DNA of 64,000 bases from CAKMMH01 sp927798255 (GCA_034180415.1 JAXFOK010000054.1:22692-86691); one strand, 5' to 3'. Numbered from the stretch's first letter, positions 17,827-27,899 are shown. Made by a program: numbers and translations. The notes: generated by a model from the letters alone, not told the origin.

Positions 17827-19914
17827 CTAAAATATATCTTTCCCTTCCATATACTTTGGAGGTTTTACAGCAAATAGTTTTAATATGCTAAGTGGTAAAT
17901 CTATAATATTTACCTTCTCTTCCTTAATTTTTATATTAGAAAATAACACCCCCTCAACTATATCAGGATCTACATCATGGTCTGCACACCAAGCCTTCGT
18001 ATTATCAGAGAAAATCTCTTTTTCTAACGCTCCTTGTACGCATCCCCATGATACTCTATATGTATCCTCTGCACCAATTATTAAATCTGGTGCATCATCT
18101 GCATATAAACCTTTGTAAACTTTCTTTGAGTCAAAAATTCTTCGAATTGCACGCTTTCCTGTTTTTGGATCAAGTAACATTAAAAGCTTTTTACTTATCT
18201 CATCTTTTAACTCTTGAAGCTCATTATCCTCTACTATTCCATTATACTCACGGCCTTTTCTATTAATAAAAATTCCAGCCATTCCTATAGCAAAAGCTTT
18301 AGTTTTTGTCCAATCAACATTTAAGAAATACTCATCTGTTTCCTTGCTTTTGTCTTTTAATACCATATATCCGTTTTGTACAAGCCATGTATTTAAATTA
18401 AATCCCCTTCTAAATGAAGTAAAACCATGGTCAGACATAACTATAAATACATCATCTTTATTTAACTTCTTCATGGTATTTCCAATAAGAAAATCCATTT
18501 TCTCATACATTTCTCTAATTGTAGAACCAAACTTTTCTCTATCTTCACAAGGCGAAGGATGATCTTTTTCTAAATACCTCCAAAACATATGCTGAATTCT
18601 ATCGCTTGTATCAAACACACATGCACAAAATCCTTGAGGAGTATTTTTTAGCGCATTAAAAAACATTGTTTCTCTTTCTTCATGATTTGCATAAGCTTGT
18701 TTTAAAAATGTTTCATCATCAAGAGCTTTTTCATTTCGCCCCCACGTATCTTCCATTAAACCTAATGTTCCATATAGTCCTTGAAGTTTTGCAATATAAC
18801 TCGAGAAAACTTGAGGGTGAGATATCGGAAGCGCAGGCTTCTCAGGATTTATATTAATTGGTGTTTCATAAAGTAAAAACGGTTCAATGCTTCTTAAACA
18901 AAACTTTGAAATTCCTGAAATCTTTTTTCTTCCTGATTTAAATGTAAGCTCAACCCAAGGGGTATATTCAGAAATTCCAATTGTATAAGTATTTTTATGA
19001 ATCGTAATATTAACCTTATTTTCATCTTTTAAGATTTTAACATTAAAAGGTATAGTTAAAACTTTTCCTTCTTTCTTAAACGGATCTTCCGGGCCTTCAA
19101 TAAAAGAATTTACCTCATTATTTTTAACTTCTACTTTTATAAAAGTTCCACCTGTTGCTCTATTTAAAAGCTCTTTATTGTCAGTATAAGTTAAAAACGA
19201 ACCTTGTGTTCCTTTAAGATCTGGAGTGCACATAGATGAAAGAATATTTCCATCAAATTTTTCTGGTGGATAAGAAATAGGTACTCTTAAAATATTTGAA
19301 AAAATCCCCTGCTTTCCAAGAAATGTCCAAAACGGTTTACTTTTTCTTAACAGTTTAACAGAAGCTTTGCTTTTATTAATGAAACCAAATTTTTTATAAA
19401 ATTTAGTTTCAGTTTTTGTAGAAGAAAGCTCTTGAAGACAATACCTCTTATCTCTTGTCGTAAAGTCAAAAATATTGTGCGCCCCAGGGTTTACACCTGT
19501 TTGAAATGTTGACCACGCAACAGGAGATATAGACGGAATAGTACTTCCAAGACGCCTATAATCACCATTTTCCATAAGTGCTTTAAAATTTGGAAGATAA
19601 CCCTCTTTTATATATTTTTCAGCAAGATTTGGAGAAAGCCCATCAAGCCCTATAAGAACAACTCTTTTAGTTCTTGCTTTTTTACTAATTCCTTTACCTC
19701 TAATTTTTCTAATTAATAACTGAAGTGGCCAAAGCGCAAGCGTTAAGATTGCAAGAAGAATTGTTAAGATAAACACAAAAGCAGAACCAATAAACGCAAA
19801 ACCAGCCCCAGGGCCTACATAACAAAAAGCATCACTTGGAATTAGTAGAAAAATAAAAATAAAAAGAAAAATATAATTACTTAAATAATTACCACTTAAA
19901 ACTTTTGATTTCAT
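17827..19914 (-). CDS. Membrane-anchored type I phosphodiesterase / nucleotide pyrophosphatase family protein
   Basis: A 695-residue protein with two N-terminal hydrophobic segments (about 13-30 and 38-68), then an alkaline-phosphatase-superfamily catalytic domain. Motifs are VVLIGLDGLSPNLAEKY near 86 (metal Asp), PSISPVAWSTFQTGVNPGAHNIFDF near 124 (nucleophile region), DTSDRIQHMFWRY near 440 and VMSDHGF near 494. Such proteins hydrolyse phosphodiesters or transfer lipid-linked phosphate groups; the actual substrate cannot be read. It is 15 bases downstream of the sulfatase-like gene at 19929-21254 and starts at an ATG, so the two are co-transcribed. Confidence 0.85.
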   Translation of the reverse strand: MKSKVLSGNYLSNYIFLFIFIFLLIPSDAFCYVGPGAGFAFIGSAFVFILTILLAILTLALWPLQLLIRKIRGKGISKKARTKRVVLIGLDGLSPNLAEKYIKEGYLPNFKALMENGDYRRLGSTIPSISPVAWSTFQTGVNPGAHNIFDFTTRDKRYCLQELSSTKTETKFYKKFGFINKSKASVKLLRKSKPFWTFLGKQGIFSNILRVPISYPPEKFDGNILSSMCTPDLKGTQGSFLTYTDNKELLNRATGGTFIKVEVKNNEVNSFIEGPEDPFKKEGKVLTIPFNVKILKDENKVNITIHKNTYTIGISEYTPWVELTFKSGRKKISGISKFCLRSIEPFLLYETPININPEKPALPISHPQVFSSYIAKLQGLYGTLGLMEDTWGRNEKALDDETFLKQAYANHEERETMFFNALKNTPQGFCACVFDTSDRIQHMFWRYLEKDHPSPCEDREKFGSTIREMYEKMDFLIGNTMKKLNKDDVFIVMSDHGFTSFRRGFNLNTWLVQNGYMVLKDKSKETDEYFLNVDWTKTKAFAIGMAGIFINRKGREYNGIVEDNELQELKDEISKKLLMLLDPKTGKRAIRRIFDSKKVYKGLYADDAPDLIIGAEDTYRVSWGCVQGALEKEIFSDNTKAWCADHDVDPDIVEGVLFSNIKIKEEKVNIIDLPLSILKLFAVKPPKYMEGKDIF

Positions 19915-19928
19915 AAAATAACACTACC

Positions 19929-21254
19929 TTAATTTATATACCCTAAAGTCGATAAACGCTCTCTAGTCTTTTTGTCCAAATTTAGATCAAGAGTCTCCGT
20001 TTTAAAAATTGATTTTTTATTAAAATGATCCTCACACCTAGAGCGCATATCTTTTAATAAATAAATATCTGATTCTATATTAGATTTTAATTCAAGCTTA
20101 TCATTTTTCCAACTAAAAAACTCTTCTTTTTGTGCTCTGTCTTGAGTTTTTTGCGTCAAAATATAATGATAATCACCAAAAATTACACTATGTATATCAG
20201 GTTTTTTATATTTATCCTTACCTTGAAGATCTGCATACAAATATCGCTTTTTGGGTTTTTTATTGCTAATTAAAAAAGAGCTTAAGTCATCACCTTTCCA
20301 ATAGTCTTTCTTTTGAAAATTTAAAAGACTTGCAAGTGTTGGAAGTACATCAACATGTGATGCATTAAAATTAATAACTTTCTTTGTAAGACCTTTCATA
20401 TAAAAAAATAAAGGAACTTTTATAACCTCCCTATTTAAAGTTTTACCATGTCCTCTTTCTTTTTTTCCAAATTGATTAACTCGCTCACCAAACGCTTCAC
20501 CATGATCTGCTGTAAAAATTATTAATGTATCCTCATCCCACTTAAATGCTTTATATAATTTTTTGATAGCATCATCAACATAAGAAATTTCACTATCATA
20601 TCTTCTTAAAGTTTTTTTACCTTCTCCTTTCTTTCTTGCAAAAGCTTTTTGTAAATTATAAGGACTATGAGGGTCCATATAATGAATATATAAAAATGAT
20701 TTTTTAGAATTATTAATTTTATCTTTTAAAGATAAAACTATCTTGTTAACTTTTGAAGCTCCTACATATTGATTAGTAATCATTTCATCAAAACCTTGAT
20801 TAAATCCCATTTGCTCTGAAATATTTAAATTATCACTAACTGCAAATGTATTATAACCAGATTCCTTAAACATCTCTCCTAAAGTAACTACATCTTGAGG
20901 AATTCGATTTAGCTTTAGCTTTGAATCTCGTTTTGAATAAACGAATCCTTGTTTTACTCCATGATCATTTTGATAAAGCGAAGTAAAAAGTGATGCTGTG
21001 CTAGGAGCAGTGTAAGAAGATGTAGAATAAAAGTTCTTAAAAAGAATAGAGTTTTTTTGAAGCGAATTTAAAAAAGGCGCGGTATTAAACTCATAATCAT
21101 AAAAAGGTAAGTTTTGAGCTCTTAGCGTATCGACTAAAATAAACACTACCTTATTTGGCATTTCATTTAATAAAACCTCTTTAGGTTTAAAAATACATCT
21201 AAAAAACAAAGCTAGTGCTAATAAACCCAAAATTAGTACAATCTTTTTTTTCAT
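19929..21254 (-). CDS. Sulfatase-like (alkaline phosphatase superfamily) membrane-anchored enzyme
   Basis: A 441-residue protein with a membrane anchor or uncleaved signal at residues 4-20. Motifs are FILVDTLRAQNLPFYDYE near 38, SYTAPSTASLFTSL near 78 (Thr at the nucleophile position), FTADHGEAFGERVNQFGKKERGHGK near 235, and HVDVLPTLASLL. It is a paralogue of the lipoprotein at 1293-2633 and likewise ends in LSTLGYIN. It starts five bases downstream of ftsH on the same strand. The Thr nucleophile argues for phosphate-ester chemistry rather than sulfate-ester hydrolysis. Confidence 0.85.
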   Translation of the reverse strand: MKKKIVLILGLLALALFFRCIFKPKEVLLNEMPNKVVFILVDTLRAQNLPFYDYEFNTAPFLNSLQKNSILFKNFYSTSSYTAPSTASLFTSLYQNDHGVKQGFVYSKRDSKLKLNRIPQDVVTLGEMFKESGYNTFAVSDNLNISEQMGFNQGFDEMITNQYVGASKVNKIVLSLKDKINNSKKSFLYIHYMDPHSPYNLQKAFARKKGEGKKTLRRYDSEISYVDDAIKKLYKAFKWDEDTLIIFTADHGEAFGERVNQFGKKERGHGKTLNREVIKVPLFFYMKGLTKKVINFNASHVDVLPTLASLLNFQKKDYWKGDDLSSFLISNKKPKKRYLYADLQGKDKYKKPDIHSVIFGDYHYILTQKTQDRAQKEEFFSWKNDKLELKSNIESDIYLLKDMRSRCEDHFNKKSIFKTETLDLNLDKKTRERLSTLGYIN

Positions 21255-21259
21255 AATTA

Positions 21260-23116
21260 TTATTCTTTTGTTTCTTTAGAAGTATCTTTAGAATCATTTA
21301 AAGATGCATTTTCATCTTTCACTTCTTTTTTACCATTTACAATTTCATCAATTTCATCAGCATCAAGTGTTTCTTTTTCAAGAACTCGTCTTGTTAACTC
21401 TTTTAATGCATCAATATTTTCTAAAATTATCTTTTTTGCTGTTTGATAGCTATTATCAATAATCTTTTTAACTTCTGCATCAATTTCAATTTGAGTAGCC
21501 TCTGAATACTCTCTTGCTTTTCCAAATTCTTTTCCTAAAAACACATGCTCATCTTTAGATGAATAATTAATAGGTCCAAGCTTTTCACTCATTCCCCATT
21601 TGCAAACCATATCTCTTGCAACGCTTGTTGCTCTTTCAATGTCAGAACTAGCACCTGTGTTAAAATCATTAAAGATAATTTCTTCAGCAGCCCTTCCTCC
21701 CATAAACACTGCAAGCTCATCAAGCCAATAATCTTTAGAATAAGTATGCTTATCTTTTTCTGGAAGTTGCTGAGTGATACCTAATGCCATTCCACGAGGA
21801 ACAATTGTAAGTTTATGAACAGGGTCAGCGTTTTTAAGTTTCTTAGCAACAAGAGTGTGACCTGATTCATGATACGCAGTCGTTTCTTTTTCTTTATCAG
21901 TAAGAACCATAGAGCGTCTTTCTGCCCCCATCATTACTTTATCTTTCGCAAATTCAAAATCTGAATTTTCAACTTTATCCTTATTTTGTCTTGCAGCATA
22001 AAGAGCAGCTTCATTTACAAGGATCTCAAGATCTGCTCCTGAAAATCCTGGTGTTCCTCTTGCGATTACTTCTAAATTTATATCATCTGCTAGTGGTATC
22101 TTTTTAGTATGAACTTTTAGTATACCAAGACGCCCATTAATATCAGGTCTAGGAACGACTACTTGTCTATCAAACCTTCCTGGCCTTAAAAGCGCAGGGT
22201 CTAACACATCAGGTCTATTAGTTGCTGCTATTAAAATTACGCCCTCATTACTTTCAAATCCGTCCATTTCTACAAGAAGCTGATTTAGCGTTTGCTCTCT
22301 TTCATCGTGTCCTCCTCCCATTCCAGCTCCACGATGACGTCCTACTGCATCAATTTCATCAATAAAGATTATACAAGGGGCATTCTTTTTACCTTGAATA
22401 AATAAATCTCTAACTCTTGAAGCACCAACCCCCACAAACATCTCAACAAAATCTGAACCTGAGATACTAAAAAATGGAACACCAGCTTCACCAGCAATTG
22501 CACGTGCTAGAAGTGTTTTTCCAGTTCCTGGAGATCCCACTAAAAGCACGCCTTTTGGAATTCTTCCACCTAGTTTTGAAAATCTTTTTGGGTCTTTTAA
22601 GAATTCTATAATTTCCTCTAACTCCGCTCTTGCTTCATCAATACCAGCAACATCTTCAAATGTAACTTTATTTTGATTTTCAGTTAGAAGTTTTGCTCTC
22701 GATTTTCCAAAACTCATTCCCTTTCCTGCCCCCATAGAAACTTGGCGCATAAAAAATATCCAAAGAGCAATAATAATTACAAGAGGAAGTAAATTTATTA
22801 AAACTAAATAATACCAAGGCTCATCTTTGTCCTCTTTTACATCTATTTCTACTCCTTTTTTAGTTAATTTTCCTATTAGCTTATTATCATCTGGCTTAAT
22901 AGTTGTAAATGTTTCCATACTATCAAGATAATTACCTGTAATTTTTGAGCCAGCAATTTTTACTGATTTAATATTACCTTTTTCTAATTTTGTTAAAAAT
23001 TCTGAATATGAAATTTCTGACTTTTTTTGATTTTCTGGCGAGATAGCATTATACAAAGAAAAAATCATTATTGCTAAAAAAAACCAAAATATTAAATTCT
23101 TAACTGTTTGATTCAC
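21260..23116 (-). CDS. ftsH: ATP-dependent zinc metalloprotease FtsH
   Basis: A 618-residue inner-membrane AAA+ protease that extracts and degrades membrane and short-lived proteins. Membrane segments lie at about 8-24 and 103-122. Walker A is GSPGTGKT (194-201), Walker B is CIIFIDEIDA (near 248-257), the second region of homology is near 297-316, and the zinc-binding HESGH is at 416-420. The start codon is GTG at 23116, with CAGGAG six bases upstream. The C-terminal tail is charged. Downstream is the sulfatase-like gene, five bases away. Assignment certain. Confidence 0.97.
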   Translation of the reverse strand: MNQTVKNLIFWFFLAIMIFSLYNAISPENQKKSEISYSEFLTKLEKGNIKSVKIAGSKITGNYLDSMETFTTIKPDDNKLIGKLTKKGVEIDVKEDKDEPWYYLVLINLLPLVIIIALWIFFMRQVSMGAGKGMSFGKSRAKLLTENQNKVTFEDVAGIDEARAELEEIIEFLKDPKRFSKLGGRIPKGVLLVGSPGTGKTLLARAIAGEAGVPFFSISGSDFVEMFVGVGASRVRDLFIQGKKNAPCIIFIDEIDAVGRHRGAGMGGGHDEREQTLNQLLVEMDGFESNEGVILIAATNRPDVLDPALLRPGRFDRQVVVPRPDINGRLGILKVHTKKIPLADDINLEVIARGTPGFSGADLEILVNEAALYAARQNKDKVENSDFEFAKDKVMMGAERRSMVLTDKEKETTAYHESGHTLVAKKLKNADPVHKLTIVPRGMALGITQQLPEKDKHTYSKDYWLDELAVFMGGRAAEEIIFNDFNTGASSDIERATSVARDMVCKWGMSEKLGPINYSSKDEHVFLGKEFGKAREYSEATQIEIDAEVKKIIDNSYQTAKKIILENIDALKELTRRVLEKETLDADEIDEIVNGKKEVKDENASLNDSKDTSKETKE

Positions 23117-23193
23117 AAAAAACTCCTGTTAAAAATATATAAAAATACCTTATATATCATATAATTAACTATAAATAAGAGCAATAAGAGATA

Positions 23194-23658
23194 TTAAAAT
23201 TTTCCAGAAGATCCAAATCCTCCAGCACCCCTTTCAGTGTCACCTAACCCTTCAAGAGTCTCCTCTTGTGTGGCATCTACAACACATGGGACAACAACAC
23301 CTTGCGCAATTTTTTCACCTTGAAGTAGTTTTTGAGTTTCATTACTTTCATTTGTAACTACAATTTTAACCTCACCTCTATAACTTGCATCAATTACACC
23401 AGCGTGCGTATAAATTCTTCTTTTTGCAGCCATACCTGACCTATCTTTTATTATCATTACATATCCTAAAGGCACTGCAACATATAGACCAGTGGAAACT
23501 AAAACTTGTTCATTTGGTTGGATTTCAACATCATTTAATGACCTTATATCAAACCCAGCGTCACCTAATTTTGGAATTACTAAACTTATGCCTTTTTCTT
23601 TAGCTTCATCTGATAAATAAAATTTTAGAGTTGGTTTTAAGAAATTTTCTTTAGTCAT
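23194..23658 (-). CDS. dut: Deoxyuridine 5'-triphosphate nucleotidohydrolase (dUTPase)
   Basis: A 154-residue trimeric dUTPase that hydrolyses dUTP to dUMP, keeping uracil out of DNA. All five motifs are visible: DAGFDIRSL (29-37), DRSGMAAKR (72-80), GVIDASYRGEVKI (87-99), the GEKIAQGVV region (near 118-126), and the C-terminal RGAGGFGSSGKF. AAGGAA precedes the ATG. It is separated from pnp upstream by a terminator and lies about 80 bases upstream of ftsH on the same strand. Confidence 0.96.
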   Translation of the reverse strand: MTKENFLKPTLKFYLSDEAKEKGISLVIPKLGDAGFDIRSLNDVEIQPNEQVLVSTGLYVAVPLGYVMIIKDRSGMAAKRRIYTHAGVIDASYRGEVKIVVTNESNETQKLLQGEKIAQGVVVPCVVDATQEETLEGLGDTERGAGGFGSSGKF

Positions 23659-23686
23659 TTTGTAATTATTCCTTAAATTTTATATT

Positions 23687-23736
23687 AAAAAAGCCTGAAT
23701 CTTTGTATATAATATACAAAAAAATCAGGATTTTTT
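23687..23736 (-). terminator. Terminator between pnp and dut
   Basis: Read on the minus strand after the pnp stop, TCCTGA/TTCAGG pair around an inner TTTGTATA/TATACAAA stem with a three-base loop, flanked by six A and then six T. The symmetry gives a bidirectional intrinsic terminator shape. Confidence 0.75.
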
Positions 23737-23764
23737 AAATAATTACAATATGTAAAATTTATAA

Positions 23765-25852
23765 TTATTCTTCTGTAAGAAGTGCTTTTCTTGATAACTT
23801 AATTTTACCGAATCTATCAACTTCTAAAACTTTAACTTCAAGCTCATCACCTACTTGAAGTTCATCTTCAACACGACGAATCTTTCTATTAGCAATTTCT
23901 GAAATATGAAGAAGTCCATCAGTTCCTGGTAAAATTTCAACAAATGCACCAAAATCAGCAATTCTTTTTACTATTCCTTTATAAACTTTTCCTACTTCTG
24001 CCTCAGCAACAATACTTTGAACAACAGTAAGAGCAGATTTAATATCATTTTGATTTACAGCAGTAATTGCTACAACGCCATCTTCTGAAATATCAATCTT
24101 AACATTATAAGATTCTTGAATTGATCTAATAGTCTTACCGCCTTGTCCAATAACATCTCTAATCTTATCTGGGTTAATCTTCAATGTTACAATCTTTGGA
24201 GCGTAAGGAGAAATTTCTTCCCTTGGAGCACTTATTGCTTCTCTCATCTTTGAAAGAATATGCATTCTTCCATCATGAGCTTGAGCTAAAGCTTTTTCTA
24301 AGATTTCTTTTCCTACACCATTAATTTTTATATCCATTTGAAGCGCTGTAACACCTTTTTCAGTACCGCAAACTTTAAAGTCCATATCTCCCGAATGGTC
24401 TTCATCACCTAAGATGTCTGTAAGAACTACAAAATCATCGCCTCGTTTCATAAGTCCCATTGCTACACCTGCAACTGGTGCTTTAATAGGAACACCTGCA
24501 TCCATAAGAGAAAGAGTGGAACCACAAACTGTAGCCATTGAACTAGAACCATTACTTTCACAAATTTCAGAAACAATTCTTATTACATAAGGAAACTTAT
24601 CTTCATCAGGAAGTATTGCACTAACTGCTCTTTCTGCAAGCGCACCATGCCCTATCTCTCTTCTTCCTGGTCCTCTTACAGGTCTTGCCTCACCAACTGA
24701 GAATGGAGGGAAATTATAATGAAGGATAAATTTTTTCTTTGCATCATCTTCCATTAAATTATCAATTCTTTGAGCTTCACTTTCAGCACCAAGAGTCGTT
24801 GTTACAATTGCTTGTGTTTCACCACGAGTAAATAATGCCGAACCATGAGTTCTTGGTAAGATTCCTGTTTCAATAGTAATAGGTCTAACCTCTGTAAATT
24901 TACGTCCATCTATTCTTCGACCTTTATCAAAAAGGAATCCTCTTATTGTTTGAGAAAGAAGATCTTCAAAAATTCTACCTATTTCAATTTGAACTTGAGC
25001 TTTATTTTCATCATCTTCTTTAACAAACTCAGCAACCATTTTTTCCTTAACTTCTTTTAGCGCTTTTCCACGAGCTAACTTTTCTTTAATTTGAACAGCA
25101 TTTTCAAAATCACTTGCTATAAACTTTTTAACATCTTCAAAAAGTTTTTCATTATATTTTACATGCTCAAATACAATTTTTTCTTTTCCACCTTGTTTTA
25201 CTAAATCTTCTTGAAGATCAATTAAAGCTTGTAACTCTTTATGAGCAAATAAAAGTGCATCTAACACTTCATTCTCTGGAACTTCTTTTGAACCACCTTC
25301 AACCATAACGATTGCATCTCTTGAGCCAGCTACTATGTAATTTAAATCAGCATTTTCTCTTTCTGCTGGACTTGGATTAATTTTAAGCTCTCCATTTATT
25401 CTGCAAACTCTAACTGCAGCAATTGGTCCTTCAAAAGGAATCTCTGAAACAGAAAGCGCAGCAGAAGCACCACAAAGTGCAAGGACATCTGTATCATGTT
25501 CGCCATCTGCACTCATTACAGTTGCAATAACTTGAACTTCTCTATTAAAACCATCTGGAAAAAGTGGCCTACAAGGTCTATCAATTAATCTTGAAACTAA
25601 TGTTTCAGCGTCACTTAATTTTCCTTCTCTCTTTAAAAATCCACCAGGAATTTTTCCTGCTGCATAAGTTTTTTCTACATAATCGATTGTTAAAGGAAAG
25701 AAATCTCCTTCTTTTTCTTCACCCATACATGCAGTAACTAATACTACTGAATCAAAATATCTTACAAGCACAGCACCTGATGCTTGCTTTGCAATACGAC
25801 CTGTTTCTATACTAAAATTTCCACCATGGAATTCTTTTTCTACTTTAAACAT
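23765..25852 (-). CDS. pnp: Polyribonucleotide nucleotidyltransferase (PNPase)
   Basis: A 695-residue 3'-5' phosphorolytic exoribonuclease of the RNA degradation machinery. It has two RNase PH domains (about 10-230 and 310-545; GEARPVRGPGRREIGHGALAERA and TGDEDHSGDMDFK-like segments in the second), a KH domain near 555-615 (INPDKIRDVIGQGGKTIRSIQ) and an S1 domain near 620-690 (GIVKRIADFGAFVEILPGTDGLLHIS). Length is standard. AGAGGTGAT before the ATG is a strong Shine-Dalgarno. It follows rpsO in the classical rpsO-pnp order, with a hairpin between. Confidence 0.97.
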   Translation of the reverse strand: MFKVEKEFHGGNFSIETGRIAKQASGAVLVRYFDSVVLVTACMGEEKEGDFFPLTIDYVEKTYAAGKIPGGFLKREGKLSDAETLVSRLIDRPCRPLFPDGFNREVQVIATVMSADGEHDTDVLALCGASAALSVSEIPFEGPIAAVRVCRINGELKINPSPAERENADLNYIVAGSRDAIVMVEGGSKEVPENEVLDALLFAHKELQALIDLQEDLVKQGGKEKIVFEHVKYNEKLFEDVKKFIASDFENAVQIKEKLARGKALKEVKEKMVAEFVKEDDENKAQVQIEIGRIFEDLLSQTIRGFLFDKGRRIDGRKFTEVRPITIETGILPRTHGSALFTRGETQAIVTTTLGAESEAQRIDNLMEDDAKKKFILHYNFPPFSVGEARPVRGPGRREIGHGALAERAVSAILPDEDKFPYVIRIVSEICESNGSSSMATVCGSTLSLMDAGVPIKAPVAGVAMGLMKRGDDFVVLTDILGDEDHSGDMDFKVCGTEKGVTALQMDIKINGVGKEILEKALAQAHDGRMHILSKMREAISAPREEISPYAPKIVTLKINPDKIRDVIGQGGKTIRSIQESYNVKIDISEDGVVAITAVNQNDIKSALTVVQSIVAEAEVGKVYKGIVKRIADFGAFVEILPGTDGLLHISEIANRKIRRVEDELQVGDELEVKVLEVDRFGKIKLSRKALLTEE

Positions 25853-25977
25853 CTAAATCACCTCTTTTATTATTAATATTAAACGATTTATTACTATTAA
25901 ATTAATTATTACTTTACACTATGATACAAAACGATACTACTAAAAAAGATGCATTAATTGAACATTACTGACATTAT

Positions 25978-26017
25978 CTTAAAACCATATGAAAAATATT
26001 TTTCATACAATTTTAAG
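25978..26017 (-). promoter_or_regulatory. rpsO-pnp intercistronic hairpin
   Basis: Between rpsO and pnp a 20-base perfect palindrome (25988-26007) is enclosed by CTTAAAA/TTTTAAG (25978-25984 with 26011-26017). In Escherichia coli the same interval holds a terminator and an RNase III site that controls pnp. This position suggests attenuation or processing of the rpsO-pnp transcript here too. Confidence 0.6.
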
Positions 26018-26044
26018 ACATATAAAAAAACTTTATGAAAAGGT

Positions 26045-26320
26045 TTATTTACGAAGACCAAGTTTAGCAATTAAACTTCTGTATCTTTCAATATCTTCAT
26101 TTTTCAAATATTTCAGTAAACTTTTTCTACGAGAAATAAGCTTTAACATACCCCTTTTTGAATGTTCATCTTTATTATTTGTTTGAAAATGTTCAGATAA
26201 ATTTTGAATACGATCAGTTAATAAAGCGATTTGTACTTCTGATGAACCTGTATCATTACTATGTCTTCCATAATCTTTAATTAAATTAGCCTTATTATCA
26301 GCAACATCTGCTACTGTCAT
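26045..26320 (-). CDS. rpsO: 30S ribosomal protein S15
   Basis: A 91-residue S15, the usual length. It binds 16S rRNA in the central domain. DTGSSEVQIALLTDRI (22-37) and the basic KRGMLKLISRRKSLLKYLK (about 55-73) are hallmark regions, and the end ERYRSLIAKLGLRK is typical. AAGGAGAT lies upstream of the ATG. Directly upstream of pnp on the same strand. Confidence 0.97.
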   Translation of the reverse strand: MTVADVADNKANLIKDYGRHSNDTGSSEVQIALLTDRIQNLSEHFQTNNKDEHSKRGMLKLISRRKSLLKYLKNEDIERYRSLIAKLGLRK

Positions 26321-26447
26321 TTAAATATCTCCTTGAAATAAAAAAATATATATAGATTAAACAGATTAAGAATCTAACAAATTATTTAAACAAAGTCAAT
26401 TATATAGAAAATATTAGGTGAATATATATATTGAAAAATAAAAATAG

Positions 26448-26482
26448 AGGGGAAAGCGTAGCTTTAGCTACCCCTTCCCCTT
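26448..26482 (-). terminator. Terminator of the 450-residue secreted orphan
   Basis: On the minus strand, about 65 bases after the stop, GGGGAA/TTCCCC encloses a second stem GTAGCT/AGCTAC with a two-base loop and is followed by CTATTTTTATTTTT. A strong intrinsic terminator. Confidence 0.75.
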
Positions 26483-26546
26483 CAATCTAGTTTTTTGTTA
26501 ACCATATTAGACATTCTTGCCTAAAAAATACCATTAAAACCGACTA

Positions 26547-27899
26547 TTAGTAAGTATAAGCCTGACTTGCGTCGACTATCCCCTCAAAAATAAGAATATC
26601 CTCATGAAAGACTCTCATTTTAAAGGCACTTTGAAGTGTCAATTTAGGTATCCCGATATAGCAAGCAGTTTCTAACTGCTCAGGTTCATCGATGTTGACT
26701 TCTGGTTGTTCCCCAAACAAAAATCCATACTTAGAGGTACGAAAATTTGTCACGAAATAGACATTTCCAACATTTAGCGTTGGTGAAAGTATATGATGAT
26801 TTCCTTTATACACCATATTTTCAAGCCTAATTATGCTTTTTAGTTGAATTTCTGGAATTGTTATCTCTAAATCGTAAAAGAGGTCTCCAAAGTCATTTTG
26901 CTTTTCGTTATCATATTCGCTATAGATATCCTTTGTCACATCGACATACGTGTCGTTGTTAATAAAGATTCTTAGCGTTGACCCATCTCTACTTAGCTTA
27001 ACTACGACGTTTCCCCTAAGATAGTTAGCAGCGGACACAGTCCCATCTGCATTATCAAACGCATATCGGCCTTGAAGCTCGGTAAAAGTATTTGCCCAAT
27101 AGAAGTTTCCTTCAAAAGCTAAAAAACCATTTACTTTGCTTTTATCCAAAAAGACATCATTCAACACTTTATAGTCTTTTTTAAAAGTGCTATTAAGCGC
27201 TTCTATGTCAGTCTGGTAATCGATTTCACGAAAGTTAGCTCGTTTTTCTAAGAAACAGCCTTTAATATGGATATCACTTTCTTTGAGTTTTCCAACAAAG
27301 AAGTGATAAGAATCATAATTGCCTGTTCCAAAGTAATTCGAAACATTACTTCTCGTTAAAACTCCTTGCTCACTTTTAAGGTAAGCAAAAGCAGTTGGAT
27401 ACGTAATCGGCGAAACCCCACGTAATCCATACTTAAAAAAGTTGTATTGAGAAACTTCCGAGAAAAACTCATTTGAGAGCTCAATAAGCTTTTTCTTTTT
27501 TGGAGTACTATTAGCATTATATACCAAAACATCAGGCTCTTCGATTGTCGTCGGGTCTTGGTTCTCAAACGTAATCCGAGGTTTTACGTGAAGAGAAGCT
27601 GTAAGATCCATTAAATCGCCATCAACTACACTCCTTAAGTCCCCAAATTGAAGAGCAAATCTCTTAATGGAATCGCTAGCCACCTGATCGCTAACAAGCG
27701 TTTCGGCGTCTATTTTTTCTTCTCTAGGCGAAGCCCCTTTCGTAGCTTCAGAAAAATTACAAATAGGCTTACAAACCTGCTTTTTAGAAATGATTTGACA
27801 TTTCTTATTAACGCTCTTGGCGTTCACAAACGAAAAACTTGTCATCAAACCACAAACCAAAGTGGTAAGAAAGATGACAAAAAATCTTCTTCTATCCAT
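26547..27899 (-). CDS. Secreted protein of unknown function with unusual composition
   Basis: A 450-residue protein with a signal peptide (RRRFFVIFLTTLVCGLMTSFSFVNAKS; cleavage near residue 28), then a short Cys-containing segment (CQIISKKQVCKPICNF) and a beta-rich mature part with no recognised domain. It is a single gene with its own terminator, and a strong AGAAAGGATT Shine-Dalgarno. Codon choice is visibly richer in TCG, ACG and GAC than its neighbours, which suggests recent acquisition or high expression. Gene order around it (rpsO and the antiporter operon) is otherwise housekeeping. I do not recognise the family. Confidence 0.7.
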   Translation of the reverse strand: MDRRRFFVIFLTTLVCGLMTSFSFVNAKSVNKKCQIISKKQVCKPICNFSEATKGASPREEKIDAETLVSDQVASDSIKRFALQFGDLRSVVDGDLMDLTASLHVKPRITFENQDPTTIEEPDVLVYNANSTPKKKKLIELSNEFFSEVSQYNFFKYGLRGVSPITYPTAFAYLKSEQGVLTRSNVSNYFGTGNYDSYHFFVGKLKESDIHIKGCFLEKRANFREIDYQTDIEALNSTFKKDYKVLNDVFLDKSKVNGFLAFEGNFYWANTFTELQGRYAFDNADGTVSAANYLRGNVVVKLSRDGSTLRIFINNDTYVDVTKDIYSEYDNEKQNDFGDLFYDLEITIPEIQLKSIIRLENMVYKGNHHILSPTLNVGNVYFVTNFRTSKYGFLFGEQPEVNIDEPEQLETACYIGIPKLTLQSAFKMRVFHEDILIFEGIVDASQAYTY

